A stretch of DNA of 64,000 bases from Aeromonas tecta (GCF_000820185.1 NZ_CDCA01000045.1:149622-213621), one strand, 5' to 3'. Numbered from the stretch's first letter, positions 45,841 through 54,911 are shown. Made by a program: numbers and translations. Notes: a model not told the origin generated them from the sequence alone.

Positions 45841-46743
45841 ATGGAAAACACATCATCATTGAATGGCTTCGGACATGGCGTCGAGCAGTGGGTGCAGCAG
45901 ATGGAGCGGCTCACGCCGCTGACCAGTCCGGATCGCAACCCCTTGCTCGAGCAGTTGCTGGCACAACGGGATCTTGACGCCCTGCTGGCAATCTTTGCCG
46001 AGCGGGTGGCAAAGATTGTCCGGATCCATAGCCTTCATCTCGATTGCGGCCTGCCCCATCACCTCATCTCCCTGCCGCCTCAGGCCAGGCAGGTACTGCA
46101 CAGCTATAGCTTCGAGCTGCGCGGCCAGCATGAGCAGCGACTCGGCCTGCTGCAATACGAGCTGGAGCAGCCCATGACCGGCAGCCAGCAGCGGCTGTTG
46201 CAGCAATGTCATCAGCTGCTTTGCCTGCCGCTGCCGCTCTATCTGCGACTGGATGGGTTGGAGCGGCAGGTGCGGCTCGATCACCTGACCGGACTCGGCA
46301 ATCGCTCCTATTTCGATGAGGCCATCGGCCGGGCGGTGGAGCAGCACTGCCGGGAGTCCCACGGTCTGGTGCTGGTATTGCTGGATTTGGACAGGTTCAA
46401 ACAGGTCAACGACACCTGGGGGCATCCGGTGGGGGATCTGGTGCTTAGCCGCTTCGCCCAGCTGCTCAATGGCTGCATTCGCAGCACGGATCAGGCGTTT
46501 CGGCTGGGGGGCGACGAGTTCGCCCTGCTGCTGCAACCGGCCGAGCCCGAGGCCTGGCGCCCGGTCTGGCTACGCTTGCAACACGTGATGCACAGCCACA
46601 AGGAGCTCAGCGCCTTCGCGGTCAGCTGCAGCCTGGGCGCCGCCAGCTGGCAATCCGGGGTGGATGTGCAGAGCCTGTATGAGACGGCAGATGCCCATCT
46701 CTATGCTCGCAAAAAAGCCGGTATCAATGGGGCATCAGAGTAA
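45841..46743 (+). CDS. Soluble diguanylate cyclase (GGDEF protein)
   Basis: 300 residues from ATG 45841 (AAGGG 7 nt upstream). The N-terminal about 150 residues are a helical, GAF-less region of unknown fold. The GGDEF domain begins RLDHLTGLGNRSYFDEAI. The active site is GGDEF in AFRLGGDEFALLL and the I-site RSTD precedes it by the normal five residues, so product inhibition is expected. No membrane segment. It contrasts with the membrane cyclase at 1155, which lacks the I-site. Confidence 0.9.
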   Translation: MENTSSLNGFGHGVEQWVQQMERLTPLTSPDRNPLLEQLLAQRDLDALLAIFAERVAKIVRIHSLHLDCGLPHHLISLPPQARQVLHSYSFELRGQHEQRLGLLQYELEQPMTGSQQRLLQQCHQLLCLPLPLYLRLDGLERQVRLDHLTGLGNRSYFDEAIGRAVEQHCRESHGLVLVLLDLDRFKQVNDTWGHPVGDLVLSRFAQLLNGCIRSTDQAFRLGGDEFALLLQPAEPEAWRPVWLRLQHVMHSHKELSAFAVSCSLGAASWQSGVDVQSLYETADAHLYARKKAGINGASE

Positions 46744-46759
46744 CGCGATCCCCTTATCT

Positions 46760-46782
46760 AAAAACGCCCGCAAGGAAGCGGG
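46760..46782 (-). terminator. Terminator after tilS
   Basis: On the minus strand CCCGC-TTCCTT-GCGGG is followed by CGTTTTT. Short but typical. Confidence 0.7.
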
Positions 46783-46808
46783 AGCGACAGGTCTGTTGGA
46801 GTGATGAC

Positions 46809-48143
46809 TCAGCATGGCGCCAGCTTGGCGCGCTGCCAGTGCCAGCCGATACCGCCTGCAGGCGCCAGAAAACCGTCGCAGACGAAGAGCCCGGCCACCG
46901 CCGCCACCTGCTCGCCGTAATAGAGGATGGGGATACGGCCCCGTTGCCAGGAGGGCACCCCATATTCTTGCAGCAGCTTCTTGAAGCGCCGGCTGCCAGC
47001 CCGGCCCACCGGTTTGAGCATGCTGCCTGCCGCTACCTGAAAGCGTACCGACAGCAGCTCGTCCGCCCGTGGTAGACGCAGCCCTTCTGCTGCCGGTTGT
47101 GAATGCACCCTGACCGATCCCAACCCGTCCGGTAGTGCAACCGACTCCCCCACCCAAATGGGCAGCACCTCATGACGAGGCGCCAGATTGGGCCGCACCA
47201 GATAGAGCACCCCTTGAAAACGGCGGCACGCCAGGCCTTTGAGGGCAAGTTGCGGGTTGGCATCCTCCCGCGCCAGCGCCACCTCCTGCCAGAGCAGGCC
47301 AAGCAGATCCCGCGATGGCATCTCCCCGCCCTGCTGGCGGATCCAGTGGCGCAGCAGGTTGTTGCGCCGCGTCGCTGACAGGGCTTGCAGCGCGGCGATG
47401 CGCAGCCCATCCCCCTCCGCGGCCAACTGCCCATCCTCTTCTGCCAACTCGCTGATCAGCGCCTCCTGCTCGGCGCAGATGGCCATGCTGCGCGCCGCGG
47501 TCTGGGCCATGGCCGGCCAGCGCGTCTTGAGCTGCGGGATCAGTTGCTGGCGCAGGAAGTTGCGATCGTACTCGGTATCCTGATTGCTCTCATCTTCCAC
47601 CCAGCCATAAGGCAGGCTGGCGGCCAGCTCCGCCAGCTCGCGTCGGCCCACCTCGAGCAGCGGGCGCAGCAAGTGCCCGGCGGCAAAGGGCTGGCTCGGT
47701 ACTATGCCCGCCAGCCCCCGCAAGCCGGCGCCGCGCTTGAGGGCCAGCAACAGGGTCTCCAGCTGATCGTCCTGATGATGGGCAGTGAGCAGCCATTCAC
47801 CCGGCATGAGTTCGGCAGCCAGCGCACGATAGCGGGCCTGCCTCGCCTGCGCCTCCAGGCTCTCGCCATTGCCGCGCACGAGCCGCACCCGCTCGACCAC
47901 GAGCAGCACCGCCAGTTGCTGGCACACCCCTTCGCAGTGGTGCACCCAGTCATCGGCATGGGGGCTCAGGCCGTGGTGCACGTGCAGGGCGCGCAGTGGC
48001 AGCCGATGCTCCCGGGCAAATTGCGCCGCCAGCACCAGCAAGACGGTGGAGTCGAGCCCGCCACTGAAGGCAACCAACAGGCCCCGGGAACCTTCCGGCG
48101 CAGGCAGAGTCTGACAAAAGCGAGAATAAATACGAGAAATCAT
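46809..48143 (-). CDS. tilS: tRNA(Ile)-lysidine synthase TilS
   Basis: 444 residues from ATG 48143 (GGGGAAG upstream). The PP-loop SGGLDST at 27-33 binds ATP, and HVHHGLSPHADDW is the second conserved block. The TilS substrate-binding and C-terminal domains follow (the PVGRAGSRRFKKLLQEYGVPSWQRGRIPIL block near the end). TilS converts the wobble C34 of tRNA-Ile(CAU) to lysidine and is essential. Single gene, convergent with the soluble cyclase. Confidence 0.94.
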   Translation of the reverse strand: MISRIYSRFCQTLPAPEGSRGLLVAFSGGLDSTVLLVLAAQFAREHRLPLRALHVHHGLSPHADDWVHHCEGVCQQLAVLLVVERVRLVRGNGESLEAQARQARYRALAAELMPGEWLLTAHHQDDQLETLLLALKRGAGLRGLAGIVPSQPFAAGHLLRPLLEVGRRELAELAASLPYGWVEDESNQDTEYDRNFLRQQLIPQLKTRWPAMAQTAARSMAICAEQEALISELAEEDGQLAAEGDGLRIAALQALSATRRNNLLRHWIRQQGGEMPSRDLLGLLWQEVALAREDANPQLALKGLACRRFQGVLYLVRPNLAPRHEVLPIWVGESVALPDGLGSVRVHSQPAAEGLRLPRADELLSVRFQVAAGSMLKPVGRAGSRRFKKLLQEYGVPSWQRGRIPILYYGEQVAAVAGLFVCDGFLAPAGGIGWHWQRAKLAPC

Positions 48144-48272
48144 AGGCTTCCCCAAAACGGCTGGAGCGATCTTAGCAGACTCAGGCTTATCAAGCTGTAA
48201 GCGGGCTGCTAGAGTGCAATTCCTCCCGAGATGGGCCGGGAAGCTGGATAACCCGAATTGGAATCAAATTGA

Positions 48273-50306
48273 ATGAACAATAAGAAAAGCATACTGGCCG
48301 GCCTCATCGGGCTGGTCCTGTTGGCCGGTTGTAGTCAGGTGCCAGATAACACCAACAAGCACTCCGGCCTCGCACTGGCCAACATGGATACCAAGGTCAA
48401 ACCCGGCGATGACTTCTTCCGCTACGTGAACGGCCACTGGCTCTCGACCGCCAAGATCCCCGACGACAGACCGGCCGATGGCGCCTTCTACCTGCTGCGG
48501 GACAAGTCCCTCGCCGATGTGCGCGTGCTGGTGGAAGGGCTGGACGGCAAGGGTGCCGCGGCCGGCACCCCGGCCCAGCAGATCCACGATCTCTACCGCA
48601 GCTATCTGGATCAGGGCGCGCGCGATGCCAAGGGCACCACCCCGCTGCTGCCTCTGCTCAGCGACATCGACCGGATCCGCGACAAGACCAGCCTGGCCCA
48701 GGCCTTCGCCCAGGCAGGCCGCCTCGGTGGCAACGCTCCCTTCGGCTTCTGGATAGGCGCCGACGCCAAGGCGCCGGACAGCTATGCGGTCTATCTGTAT
48801 CAGTCAGGGCTCGGCCTGCCGGACAGGGACTACTACCTCAAGAACGATGCCGCCAGCCAGGCGCTGCGCCAAAAATACGAGCAGCACATCGCCGGCATGC
48901 TGACCCGCTTCGGCGAGCCGGATGCGGGGCCCAAGGCAAAACGTATCCTGGCCCTCGAGACCCGGCTCGCCCAGATCCAGTGGGACAACGTCGCCCTGCG
49001 CGATCGGGAGAAGAACTACAACAAGGCGCCCCTTGGCGAATTGCAGCGCCTCGCCCCGAATATCGACTGGAACGCCTACCTGGCGCAGGCCGGTTTGAAT
49101 GGCCAGAGCAGCCTGGTCATCGGCCAGCCCAGCTATCTGGCGGCGCTCAATGGCGTAATGCAGCAGACGCCTATCGGCGACTGGCAAGCCTATCTCAAGT
49201 GGCACCTCATTACCGATTACGCTCCCTACCTCGACGGCCAGACCGACCGCCAGAACTTCGCCTTCTTCGGCACCACCCTGAGCGGCACACCTAAGCAGCG
49301 CGCCCCCTGGGAACGTGCACTCGGCGTGCTGGACGATCAACTCGGCGAGGCGGTCGGCCAACTCTATGTGGAGCGCTACTTCCCGCCAGAGGCCAAGGCC
49401 CGCATGGAGCAGCTGGTCGAGAACCTGCGCACCGCCTACGGCCAGAGTATCCAAGAGCTTGACTGGATGTCGCCCGCCACCAAGGCCCAGGCACTGGAGA
49501 AACTGGCCAAGTTCAGACCCAAGATCGGCTACCCGGACAAGTGGAAGGATTACAGCGCCATCGAGATCCGTCCCGATGATCTGGTGGGCAACCTGCAGCG
49601 GGCCCGCGCCTTCGAATACGCCGACAACCTGGCTCGCCTCGGCAAGCCGGTAGATCGGGACGAGTGGCACATGTCGCCGCAGACGGTGAATGCCTACTAC
49701 AACCCGAGCAACAACGAGATCGTGTTCCCGGCCGCCATTTTGCAACCCCCCTTCTTCGATCTGACGGCGGATGACGCTGTCAATTACGGCGCCATCGGCG
49801 GGGTGATCGGTCACGAGATGGGTCACGGCTTCGACGATCAGGGCGCCAAGTCCGACGGCGATGGTGTGATGCGTGACTGGTGGACCCCCACCGATCTCAA
49901 GGAGTTCCGTTTCAGAACCAGCCGGCTGGTGGCTCAGTACAACCGCTTCGAACCCATCAAGGGTCAGTACGTCAATGGCCAGTTCACCCTGGGGGAGAAC
50001 ATCGGCGATCTCGGCGGCCTCACCATAGCCCACAAGGCCTACCTGCTGTCACTCGATGGCAAGGAGGCACCGGTGCTTGACGGTTTCACCGGCGAGCAGC
50101 GCTTCTTCCTCGGCTGGGCTCAGGTTTGGAAGGGGATGTACAGACCCGAGCTGATGCAGATGCTGCTCTCATCGGATCCTCACTCCCCGCCCGAGTACAG
50201 GGTCAACGGCGTGCTGCCGAACATCCCCGCCTTCTACGAGGCGTTCAACATCCAGCCGGGTGACAAGCTCTATCTGGACCCAGCCAAACGGGTCAAGATA
50301 TGGTAA
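48273..50306 (+). CDS. pepO: M13-family metallopeptidase PepO, lipoprotein
   Basis: 677 residues. Lipobox LLAGC near residue 20, so the enzyme is anchored to a membrane outside the cytoplasm. The neprilysin-type zinc site HEMGH at 514-518 and E575 in ENIGD complete the metal ligands. NAYYNPSNNEIVFPAAILQPPFF is the substrate-binding NAYY segment of M13 enzymes, and the C-terminal KLYLDPAKRVKIW matches the usual ending. Degrades small peptides. Monocistronic, followed by pliI after a 112-bp gap containing two hairpins. Confidence 0.92.
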   Translation: MNNKKSILAGLIGLVLLAGCSQVPDNTNKHSGLALANMDTKVKPGDDFFRYVNGHWLSTAKIPDDRPADGAFYLLRDKSLADVRVLVEGLDGKGAAAGTPAQQIHDLYRSYLDQGARDAKGTTPLLPLLSDIDRIRDKTSLAQAFAQAGRLGGNAPFGFWIGADAKAPDSYAVYLYQSGLGLPDRDYYLKNDAASQALRQKYEQHIAGMLTRFGEPDAGPKAKRILALETRLAQIQWDNVALRDREKNYNKAPLGELQRLAPNIDWNAYLAQAGLNGQSSLVIGQPSYLAALNGVMQQTPIGDWQAYLKWHLITDYAPYLDGQTDRQNFAFFGTTLSGTPKQRAPWERALGVLDDQLGEAVGQLYVERYFPPEAKARMEQLVENLRTAYGQSIQELDWMSPATKAQALEKLAKFRPKIGYPDKWKDYSAIEIRPDDLVGNLQRARAFEYADNLARLGKPVDRDEWHMSPQTVNAYYNPSNNEIVFPAAILQPPFFDLTADDAVNYGAIGGVIGHEMGHGFDDQGAKSDGDGVMRDWWTPTDLKEFRFRTSRLVAQYNRFEPIKGQYVNGQFTLGENIGDLGGLTIAHKAYLLSLDGKEAPVLDGFTGEQRFFLGWAQVWKGMYRPELMQMLLSSDPHSPPEYRVNGVLPNIPAFYEAFNIQPGDKLYLDPAKRVKIW

Positions 50307-50418
50307 ACATGAGCCGTCCCGTCGGCGGATGGCTCAGCTCCCACCGCGGAGCCGGACACAGCCGTAACGGCAGGGGAATTGACCCCTGCCTATCACAGCA
50401 GCAACAAGGGTCACATCC

Positions 50419-50856
50419 ATGAAAGCCTTATTCCTTACTCTCGGTCTGCTCACTCTGCCCCTGACTACCCAGGCGGCGGAGGGTTTCTTCAAACAACTGA
50501 CGCTCCCTGCCGGCCAGGTGATCACCATCGCCGAGGGGCGCGGTGAGCCTGCCTCCACCGGCAGCTACGACGTGCGCCTCTACTCCGGCGCCAATCCCCA
50601 GTTCCCCCTCGATCAGTTCATCGATGGCAAGGTGATGGCGCGAGACGGCAGCATCAAGGAGATCAAGCTGCAGGATCTCAACGGTGACAAGCAGCCCGAG
50701 CTCATCGTCATCGTGGAGAGCGCGGGGACCGGCGGCTATATCAGCGCCGATGCCTTCACCATCAATCCGCAGCAGGGGCTCGACAGCTTCAACCATGTGG
50801 AGGGACTGGCCCCCGCCGACGATGTGATCCAGGCACTCAAGACGCCCCGCGATTAA
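50419..50856 (+). CDS. pliI: PliI, periplasmic inhibitor of i-type (invertebrate) lysozyme
   Basis: 145 residues. Signal peptide ends at LTTQA-AEG. The mature protein matches the PliI pattern known from Aeromonas hydrophila: FFKQLTLPAGQVITIAEG, SYDVRLYSG, LQDLNGDKQPELIVIVES followed by the AGTGGY loop that inserts into the lysozyme active site. No transmembrane segment, so it is free in the periplasm. A GGCAGGGG/CCCCTGCC hairpin (50369-50390) lies just upstream of the start. Together with MliC at 16410 it gives protection against two lysozyme classes. Confidence 0.85.
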   Translation: MKALFLTLGLLTLPLTTQAAEGFFKQLTLPAGQVITIAEGRGEPASTGSYDVRLYSGANPQFPLDQFIDGKVMARDGSIKEIKLQDLNGDKQPELIVIVESAGTGGYISADAFTINPQQGLDSFNHVEGLAPADDVIQALKTPRD

Positions 50857-50883
50857 CCGACGCAGCCATCCACTAATTCAGCC

Positions 50884-50913
50884 AACAGCCCCGCCATGCG
50901 GGGCTGTTGCTTT
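50884..50913 (+). terminator. Terminator after pliI
   Basis: AACAGCCCCGC / GCGGGGCTGTT, 11-bp stem and 3-nt loop, followed by GCTTTA. It cleanly ends pliI before the next promoter. Confidence 0.8.
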
Positions 50914-50961
50914 ACCGGTGGCCCAGGCGCCCCCCAGATGAGCGCACGCCAGCCCCCCCGA

Positions 50962-50990
50962 TAGACGGCTATTTTTTATGCGCCTATAAT
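50962..50990 (+). promoter_or_regulatory. Sigma-70 promoter of the ABC-F leader/structural unit
   Basis: TAGACG (50962-50967), 17-bp spacer, then a perfect TATAAT (50985-50990). The start of transcription is expected near 50997, about 30 nt before the leader ORF. Confidence 0.75.
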
Positions 50991-51027
50991 CGCCCCACCC
51001 AGTCATCACGAAAATAAGGAGGTAAAA

Positions 51028-51114
51028 ATGGTTATCCAAGCGTGTCCGATGTTCTCGGCTCGCCTGTTCGGCACATTCGAGCGCTCTTGCCTGCATACCA
51101 TCGCGCTGCGATAG
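51028..51114 (+). CDS. 28-residue leader peptide upstream of the ABC-F gene
   Basis: An ATG preceded by AAGGAGGT at 5 nt spacing, better than that of most genes in the window, begins a 28-codon ORF (MVIQACPMFSARLFGTFERS then CLHTIALR) that ends at TAG 51114. It resembles no domain. Codons 19-21 (CGC TCT TGC) include GCTCTTGC, exactly complementary to the eight bases before the ABC-F start. Leader ORFs of this kind are known to regulate ribosome-protection and rRNA-methylase genes through ribosome stalling; assignment here is inference. Confidence 0.65.
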   Translation: MVIQACPMFSARLFGTFERSCLHTIALR

Positions 51115-51226
51115 CGGGTTCGAGCAAAGCCGACTCCCTTCTTGACCGAGACTTTTCTCGACCGTTGTCGCCAGCGCTCCTGATGACAGGGATTTCTGAT
51201 CCCGCATTTTAGAGAGCAAGAGCATG
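51083..51226 (+). promoter_or_regulatory. Candidate translation attenuator for the ABC-F gene
   Basis: GCTCTTGC (51083-51090, within the leader ORF) can pair with GCAAGAGC (51216-51223), which covers the bases next to the ABC-F ATG at 51224 and overlaps its AGAGAG ribosome-binding region. A small GGGAT/ATCCC hairpin followed by GCATTTT (51189-51210) lies just before and could act as a weak terminator. When a stalled ribosome occupies the leader, the main start would be freed. Long-range pairing was judged by eye only. Confidence 0.5.
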
Positions 51227-52954
51227 ACAACATTGATGAGTACCCATTCCCTGCAGATGAGCGCAGGACACCTTCCCCTGTTTGACGGTATCGACCTCAG
51301 CATCCAGAGCGGCGATCGGATTGGCCTCATCGGCGCCAATGGCAGTGGCAAGAGCACTCTGCTCGCCCTGCTGGCCGGTCAGCGCCAACCCCATGACGGG
51401 CGCGTGCAGCATGCCGCCCCCTGCCGTTGCGAATTCGTGGCACAGCAGCTGCCGGTGCAGTTGCAGGGGCTCAGCACCCGCGCCGTGCTGGAGCAAGCCG
51501 TGGCCGACGATCCTGCGCTCGGCTGGCAGGTCGACAAGATGCTCGATGAGCTGCAACTGACCGAGCAGGCCAGCTTCCCGGTCAGTGCGCTGAGCGGTGG
51601 CCAGCACAGCCGCCTGCAGATAGGCCGCGCCCTGCTGCGCCAGCCCAATCTGCTGCTGCTCGATGAGCCCAGCAACCACCTGGATCTCCCCGCCCTGCTC
51701 TGGCTCGAGCACTTCCTGCAAAACTGGCGTGGCGCTTTCGTGCTGGTGTCCCACGATGCTCGTCTGCTCGACCGGGTGACCCAGGACACCCTGATCTTGC
51801 GGGACAGGCGCATCTACCGTTTCGCCCTGCCTTGCACTCAGGCCAGGGCGGCGCTGGTAGAGGAGGATGACAACGCCCGTCAGCGTAGGGCCGATGAGCA
51901 AAAAGAGATCGACCGCCTGAGCGCCAGCAGCAAGCGGCTCGCCATCTGGGGGCGGGAGTATGACAATGAGAAGCTGGTGCGCCAGGCCAAATCCATGGAG
52001 AAGCGGATCGTCAAACTGCAGGAGCAGCAGAGCATAGTCGGAGCGGGTGTCCCCTGGCGGCTCGAGCTGCACGGACTGGGGCTGCAAGCCGACGCCCTGC
52101 TACGGCTGGAGGCGCTCGACATATGCCCGGCCCCCGGTTTGCCACCCCTGCTGCGCGCCGAGGAGCTCAGGCTGCGCTCCGGTGACAGGGTCGCCCTGAT
52201 CGGCGCCAATGGCACCGGCAAGTCCTCCCTGCTGCGCCAATGCTGGCGCGAACTGCGCGATCAGCTGCCGGCAGAAGGTTGGTACCACCACCCCGCAGCC
52301 AGCATCGCCTACTACGATCAATCCCTGCAGCAGCTCGAGGACGAGGCGCCCCTGACCGATGCCCTCTACGCCCTGGCACCTCTGCCGGCGGTAGCGCTGC
52401 GCCAGGCCTTGATCCGCACGGGCTTCCCCTACTCCCGTCACGGCCAGCGGGTTTCCAGCCTGAGCGGTGGCGAGCGGGCCAGACTGCTGTTTCTCGCCCT
52501 GTCGCTGGCGAGTCACCATCTGCTCTGGCTCGATGAACCCACCAACCATCTGGATCTGGAGGGCAAGGAGGAGCTGGCCGATGCGCTGACCGGCTTTGCC
52601 GGTGGCGTGCTGCTTGTCTCCCACGATCGGGATCTGATCGAGCGCAGTTGCAACCGCTTCTGGGTGATAAAGGAAGGACGGATCCACGAAGCTCACAGTG
52701 CAGAGCGGGCCTATGCCGAGCTGATCGGCCCCCAGCAACTGGGCTCGGCCAATAATTCGCTCGACAGGGCCACCGAAGCACCGGCCAGCATTGAGTCTGA
52801 CGAAGAGCGGCAGCTGGCGCGCTGGTATGAACTGGAGACCTTGCTGGCAGCCGATCTTGCCCGCAAGCCCAGGCATCAGACCCCAAGGCTGCAACAGGCA
52901 TGGCGCGATGAGTTGCACCAGCTCACCGCCGGCCTTGGCCTCAACGAGCGTTGA
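51224..52954 (+). CDS. ABC-F family ATPase (ribosome-associated)
   Basis: 576 residues with two ABC domains and no membrane segments. First domain: Walker A GANGSGKST, signature LSGGQ, Walker B LLLLDEPSNHLDLP. Second domain: GANGTGKSS, LSGGE, LLWLDEPTNHLDLEG. The inter-domain linker (about 215-275) contains KRLAIWGREYDNEKLVRQAKSMEKRI, a charged helix pair typical of ABC-F proteins that reach into the ribosomal E site. It is not EttA, Uup, YheS or YbiT by its sequence and is shorter than Uup. With an upstream leader ORF it may be inducible, possibly by a ribosome-targeting compound. Confidence 0.88.
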   Translation: MTTLMSTHSLQMSAGHLPLFDGIDLSIQSGDRIGLIGANGSGKSTLLALLAGQRQPHDGRVQHAAPCRCEFVAQQLPVQLQGLSTRAVLEQAVADDPALGWQVDKMLDELQLTEQASFPVSALSGGQHSRLQIGRALLRQPNLLLLDEPSNHLDLPALLWLEHFLQNWRGAFVLVSHDARLLDRVTQDTLILRDRRIYRFALPCTQARAALVEEDDNARQRRADEQKEIDRLSASSKRLAIWGREYDNEKLVRQAKSMEKRIVKLQEQQSIVGAGVPWRLELHGLGLQADALLRLEALDICPAPGLPPLLRAEELRLRSGDRVALIGANGTGKSSLLRQCWRELRDQLPAEGWYHHPAASIAYYDQSLQQLEDEAPLTDALYALAPLPAVALRQALIRTGFPYSRHGQRVSSLSGGERARLLFLALSLASHHLLWLDEPTNHLDLEGKEELADALTGFAGGVLLVSHDRDLIERSCNRFWVIKEGRIHEAHSAERAYAELIGPQQLGSANNSLDRATEAPASIESDEERQLARWYELETLLAADLARKPRHQTPRLQQAWRDELHQLTAGLGLNER

Positions 52955-53016
52955 TCCGCCACCCCATTCGATCCCATTGACCCAAGGCGGCCAGCAGTGG
53001 CCGCCAGGAGACACCT

Positions 53017-53556
53017 ATGTCACCCTCATCCACAACCACCCAGAGGCTAAGCCCCATCCAGGCCAGCGATCTGCCCCACATCTACCGCGGCCTGTCGGAT
53101 CCCCAGGTCGTCGCCTACTACGGCATCAGCTACGACAGCCTGACGGCCTGTCAGGACCAGATAGCCTGGTACGCCGAGATAACCCGGACCGGCAACGGCG
53201 CCTGGTTCCTGATCCGCGACCCGGATACCGGCGAGCCCGTGGGGGCCATCGGCTACAACGGCGCCGACCCACGTCACAAGTGCGCCGAGCTCGGCTATTG
53301 GCTCTATCCCGAATATTGGGGCAAAGGGATCATGGGCGAGACCCTGCCACAGGCGCTGGCCTTGATCTACCGCACCACCGACCTGCATCGACTGCTGGCC
53401 GTAGTCGAGGAGCCCAATACCCGCTCGGCGCGCCTGCTCGAGCGGGCTGGCTTTCGCTATGAAGGCACGGCGCGGGAGTGCGAGATCAAGGACGGTGGCT
53501 TCATCTCCCTGCACCACTACGCCATCTTGCGCAGTGATCTGCCAGGCAATCTGTAG
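53017..53556 (+). CDS. GNAT-family acetyltransferase (RimJ/RimL type)
   Basis: 179 residues. LSPIQASDLPHIYRGLSDPQV at the start, the AELGYWLYPEYWGKGIMGETLP acetyl-CoA-binding segment and NTRSARLLERAGFRYEGTARE at the end are typical of RimJ/RimL-like N-acetyltransferases. Substrates of this group are N-terminal residues of ribosomal proteins, amino sugars or antibiotics; none can be assigned. It lies 62 bp downstream of the ABC-F gene in the same direction with no terminator between, so joint induction is possible. Confidence 0.87.
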   Translation: MSPSSTTTQRLSPIQASDLPHIYRGLSDPQVVAYYGISYDSLTACQDQIAWYAEITRTGNGAWFLIRDPDTGEPVGAIGYNGADPRHKCAELGYWLYPEYWGKGIMGETLPQALALIYRTTDLHRLLAVVEEPNTRSARLLERAGFRYEGTARECEIKDGGFISLHHYAILRSDLPGNL

Positions 53557-53572
53557 CCAACAATCTGTGGCC

Positions 53573-53605
53573 AACAAAAAGCCCCGCACTGCGGGGCTTT
53601 TTGTT
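53573..53605. terminator. Bidirectional terminator after the GNAT gene
   Basis: AACAAAAAGCCCCGC (53573-53587) pairs with GCGGGGCTTTTTGTT (53591-53605), a perfect 15-bp stem with 3-nt loop between convergent genes. Confidence 0.9.
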
Positions 53606-53624
53606 ATCGGGTTACCGACTGGCA

Positions 53625-54911
53625 TTATTTGATAGCGAAGAAGTTGCCCTCATCGTGCCCGCGCCGACGGCGACGCCCACGGCGCCACAGGGAGAACAAA
53701 CCGTAGCCCAGGCTCAGCAGCACCGCATAGAGCACCTCGGAGGCGAGCGCCACCAACACGACCAGGCAGAGCAGCACGCTCAGGCCCGCCAGCCCCTTGC
53801 CCACCCCGCCGAGCAGGCGCCAGCCGGCCGCCATGCAGAGCAGATAGACCAGCACGAAGTTACCATTGGCGTAGCGGATGAGGGCATCGAGCGGCAGCTT
53901 GAGCCAGAGGATCAGGGTGATGGAGACGAGGCAGATGGCGAGCACCCAGCACAGGGCTGCCAGCGGGGCGCCACGGGCGGAGAGCCGGGAGAGAGAGACC
54001 GGCAGTTTGCCCTCCCGCGCCATGCTCCAGATCAGCCGCGCAAAGCCCTGCAGGTAGATGTTGATGCTGGCAAAGCAGGAGAAATAACCGAGGATGGCCA
54101 CCAGCCACTTGGCGGTGGGCCCGAACAACAGCGAGAGCAGTGCCGGGATGGCGGTGGCGTTCTTCGCCTCATCGCCATAGAGGCCGTATTTGAGCACCAC
54201 CAGCGAGTGAACCCAGTAGATAAGCCCCGCCAGCAACACGCCGCCGAGCAAGGCGATGGGGTAGTCCCGCTCGGGCCGCTTGAACTCCTCCCCCATGTGG
54301 GCGAAGGCTTCCAGCCCCACGAAACACCAGAACATCACCGCCAGCGCCGTGCCCATGGCGGGCCACTCAGCTGCCGTCGGCAACGGCTGGGCCGCATCGC
54401 GCCAGCTGAGATCCCCCTTGACCCAGATGAGCAGAGTCAGCCCCAGGATCGCCAGCGCGATCAGCAGTTGCAGGTTGCCGGAAGATCGCGCGCCGCGCAG
54501 GCCGAGCAGGAAAACCCCGAGCAGGGTCAGCAGCTGGATGGCCCAGAGGGTCCACTCCCCCAGAGTGAACAAGGATTGCCAGAAACCGGCGGCGATGGTG
54601 AGGGCTGCGGGCAGACCCACCGGCAGCACCGCCAGAAACAGGAAGGCGGAGAAACGCTCGGCGCCATTGCCAAAGGCGAGGCCAATCAGGTGCGGCGCCC
54701 CGCCAGCGTGGGGGTAACGACGGCCGAGCCGGGCGAAGGTGAAAGCGATGGGCAGCACCAGCACGATGAGCAGCAGCCAGGCCCAGAGGGAGGCCCCTCC
54801 CGCCAGCGAGGCCGCGGTGGCCGGTACCACGAAGATCCCGGTGCCAAGCAGGGAGGTGGCAAGCAACCCCATCCCCTGCCAGAGCCCCAACTCTTGTTTT
54901 AACGTTGACAT
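53625..54911 (-). CDS. yjeH: YjeH-type L-methionine/branched-chain amino-acid exporter
   Basis: 428 residues from ATG 54911, matching the start of E. coli YjeH (MSGLKQELGL); an 11-codon extension is not supported. Twelve membrane helices of the APC superfamily; ATSLLGTGIFVVPATAASLAGG and MFWCFVGLEAFAHMGEEFKRPERDYPIALL are distinctive. YjeH exports methionine and branched-chain amino acids from the cytoplasm. The C-terminal tail is unusually Arg-rich (WRRGRRRRRGHDEG). Monocistronic between terminators. Confidence 0.88.
   Translation of the reverse strand: MSTLKQELGLWQGMGLLATSLLGTGIFVVPATAASLAGGASLWAWLLLIVLVLPIAFTFARLGRRYPHAGGAPHLIGLAFGNGAERFSAFLFLAVLPVGLPAALTIAAGFWQSLFTLGEWTLWAIQLLTLLGVFLLGLRGARSSGNLQLLIALAILGLTLLIWVKGDLSWRDAAQPLPTAAEWPAMGTALAVMFWCFVGLEAFAHMGEEFKRPERDYPIALLGGVLLAGLIYWVHSLVVLKYGLYGDEAKNATAIPALLSLLFGPTAKWLVAILGYFSCFASINIYLQGFARLIWSMAREGKLPVSLSRLSARGAPLAALCWVLAICLVSITLILWLKLPLDALIRYANGNFVLVYLLCMAAGWRLLGGVGKGLAGLSVLLCLVVLVALASEVLYAVLLSLGYGLFSLWRRGRRRRRGHDEGNFFAIK

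Noticed and set aside
45629..45862. 77-codon plus-strand ORF running into the soluble cyclase gene
   Set aside because: No good start signal, and it overlaps the cyclase start in another frame; composition is that of non-coding DNA.
53601..54902. Long plus-strand open frame opposite yjeH, and similar long frames at 43567-45561, 8201-10198, 57801-59234 and 15160-16350
   Set aside because: They are antisense shadows of well-recognised genes in high-GC DNA. The translations are rich in Gln, His, Gly and Arg and match no family.
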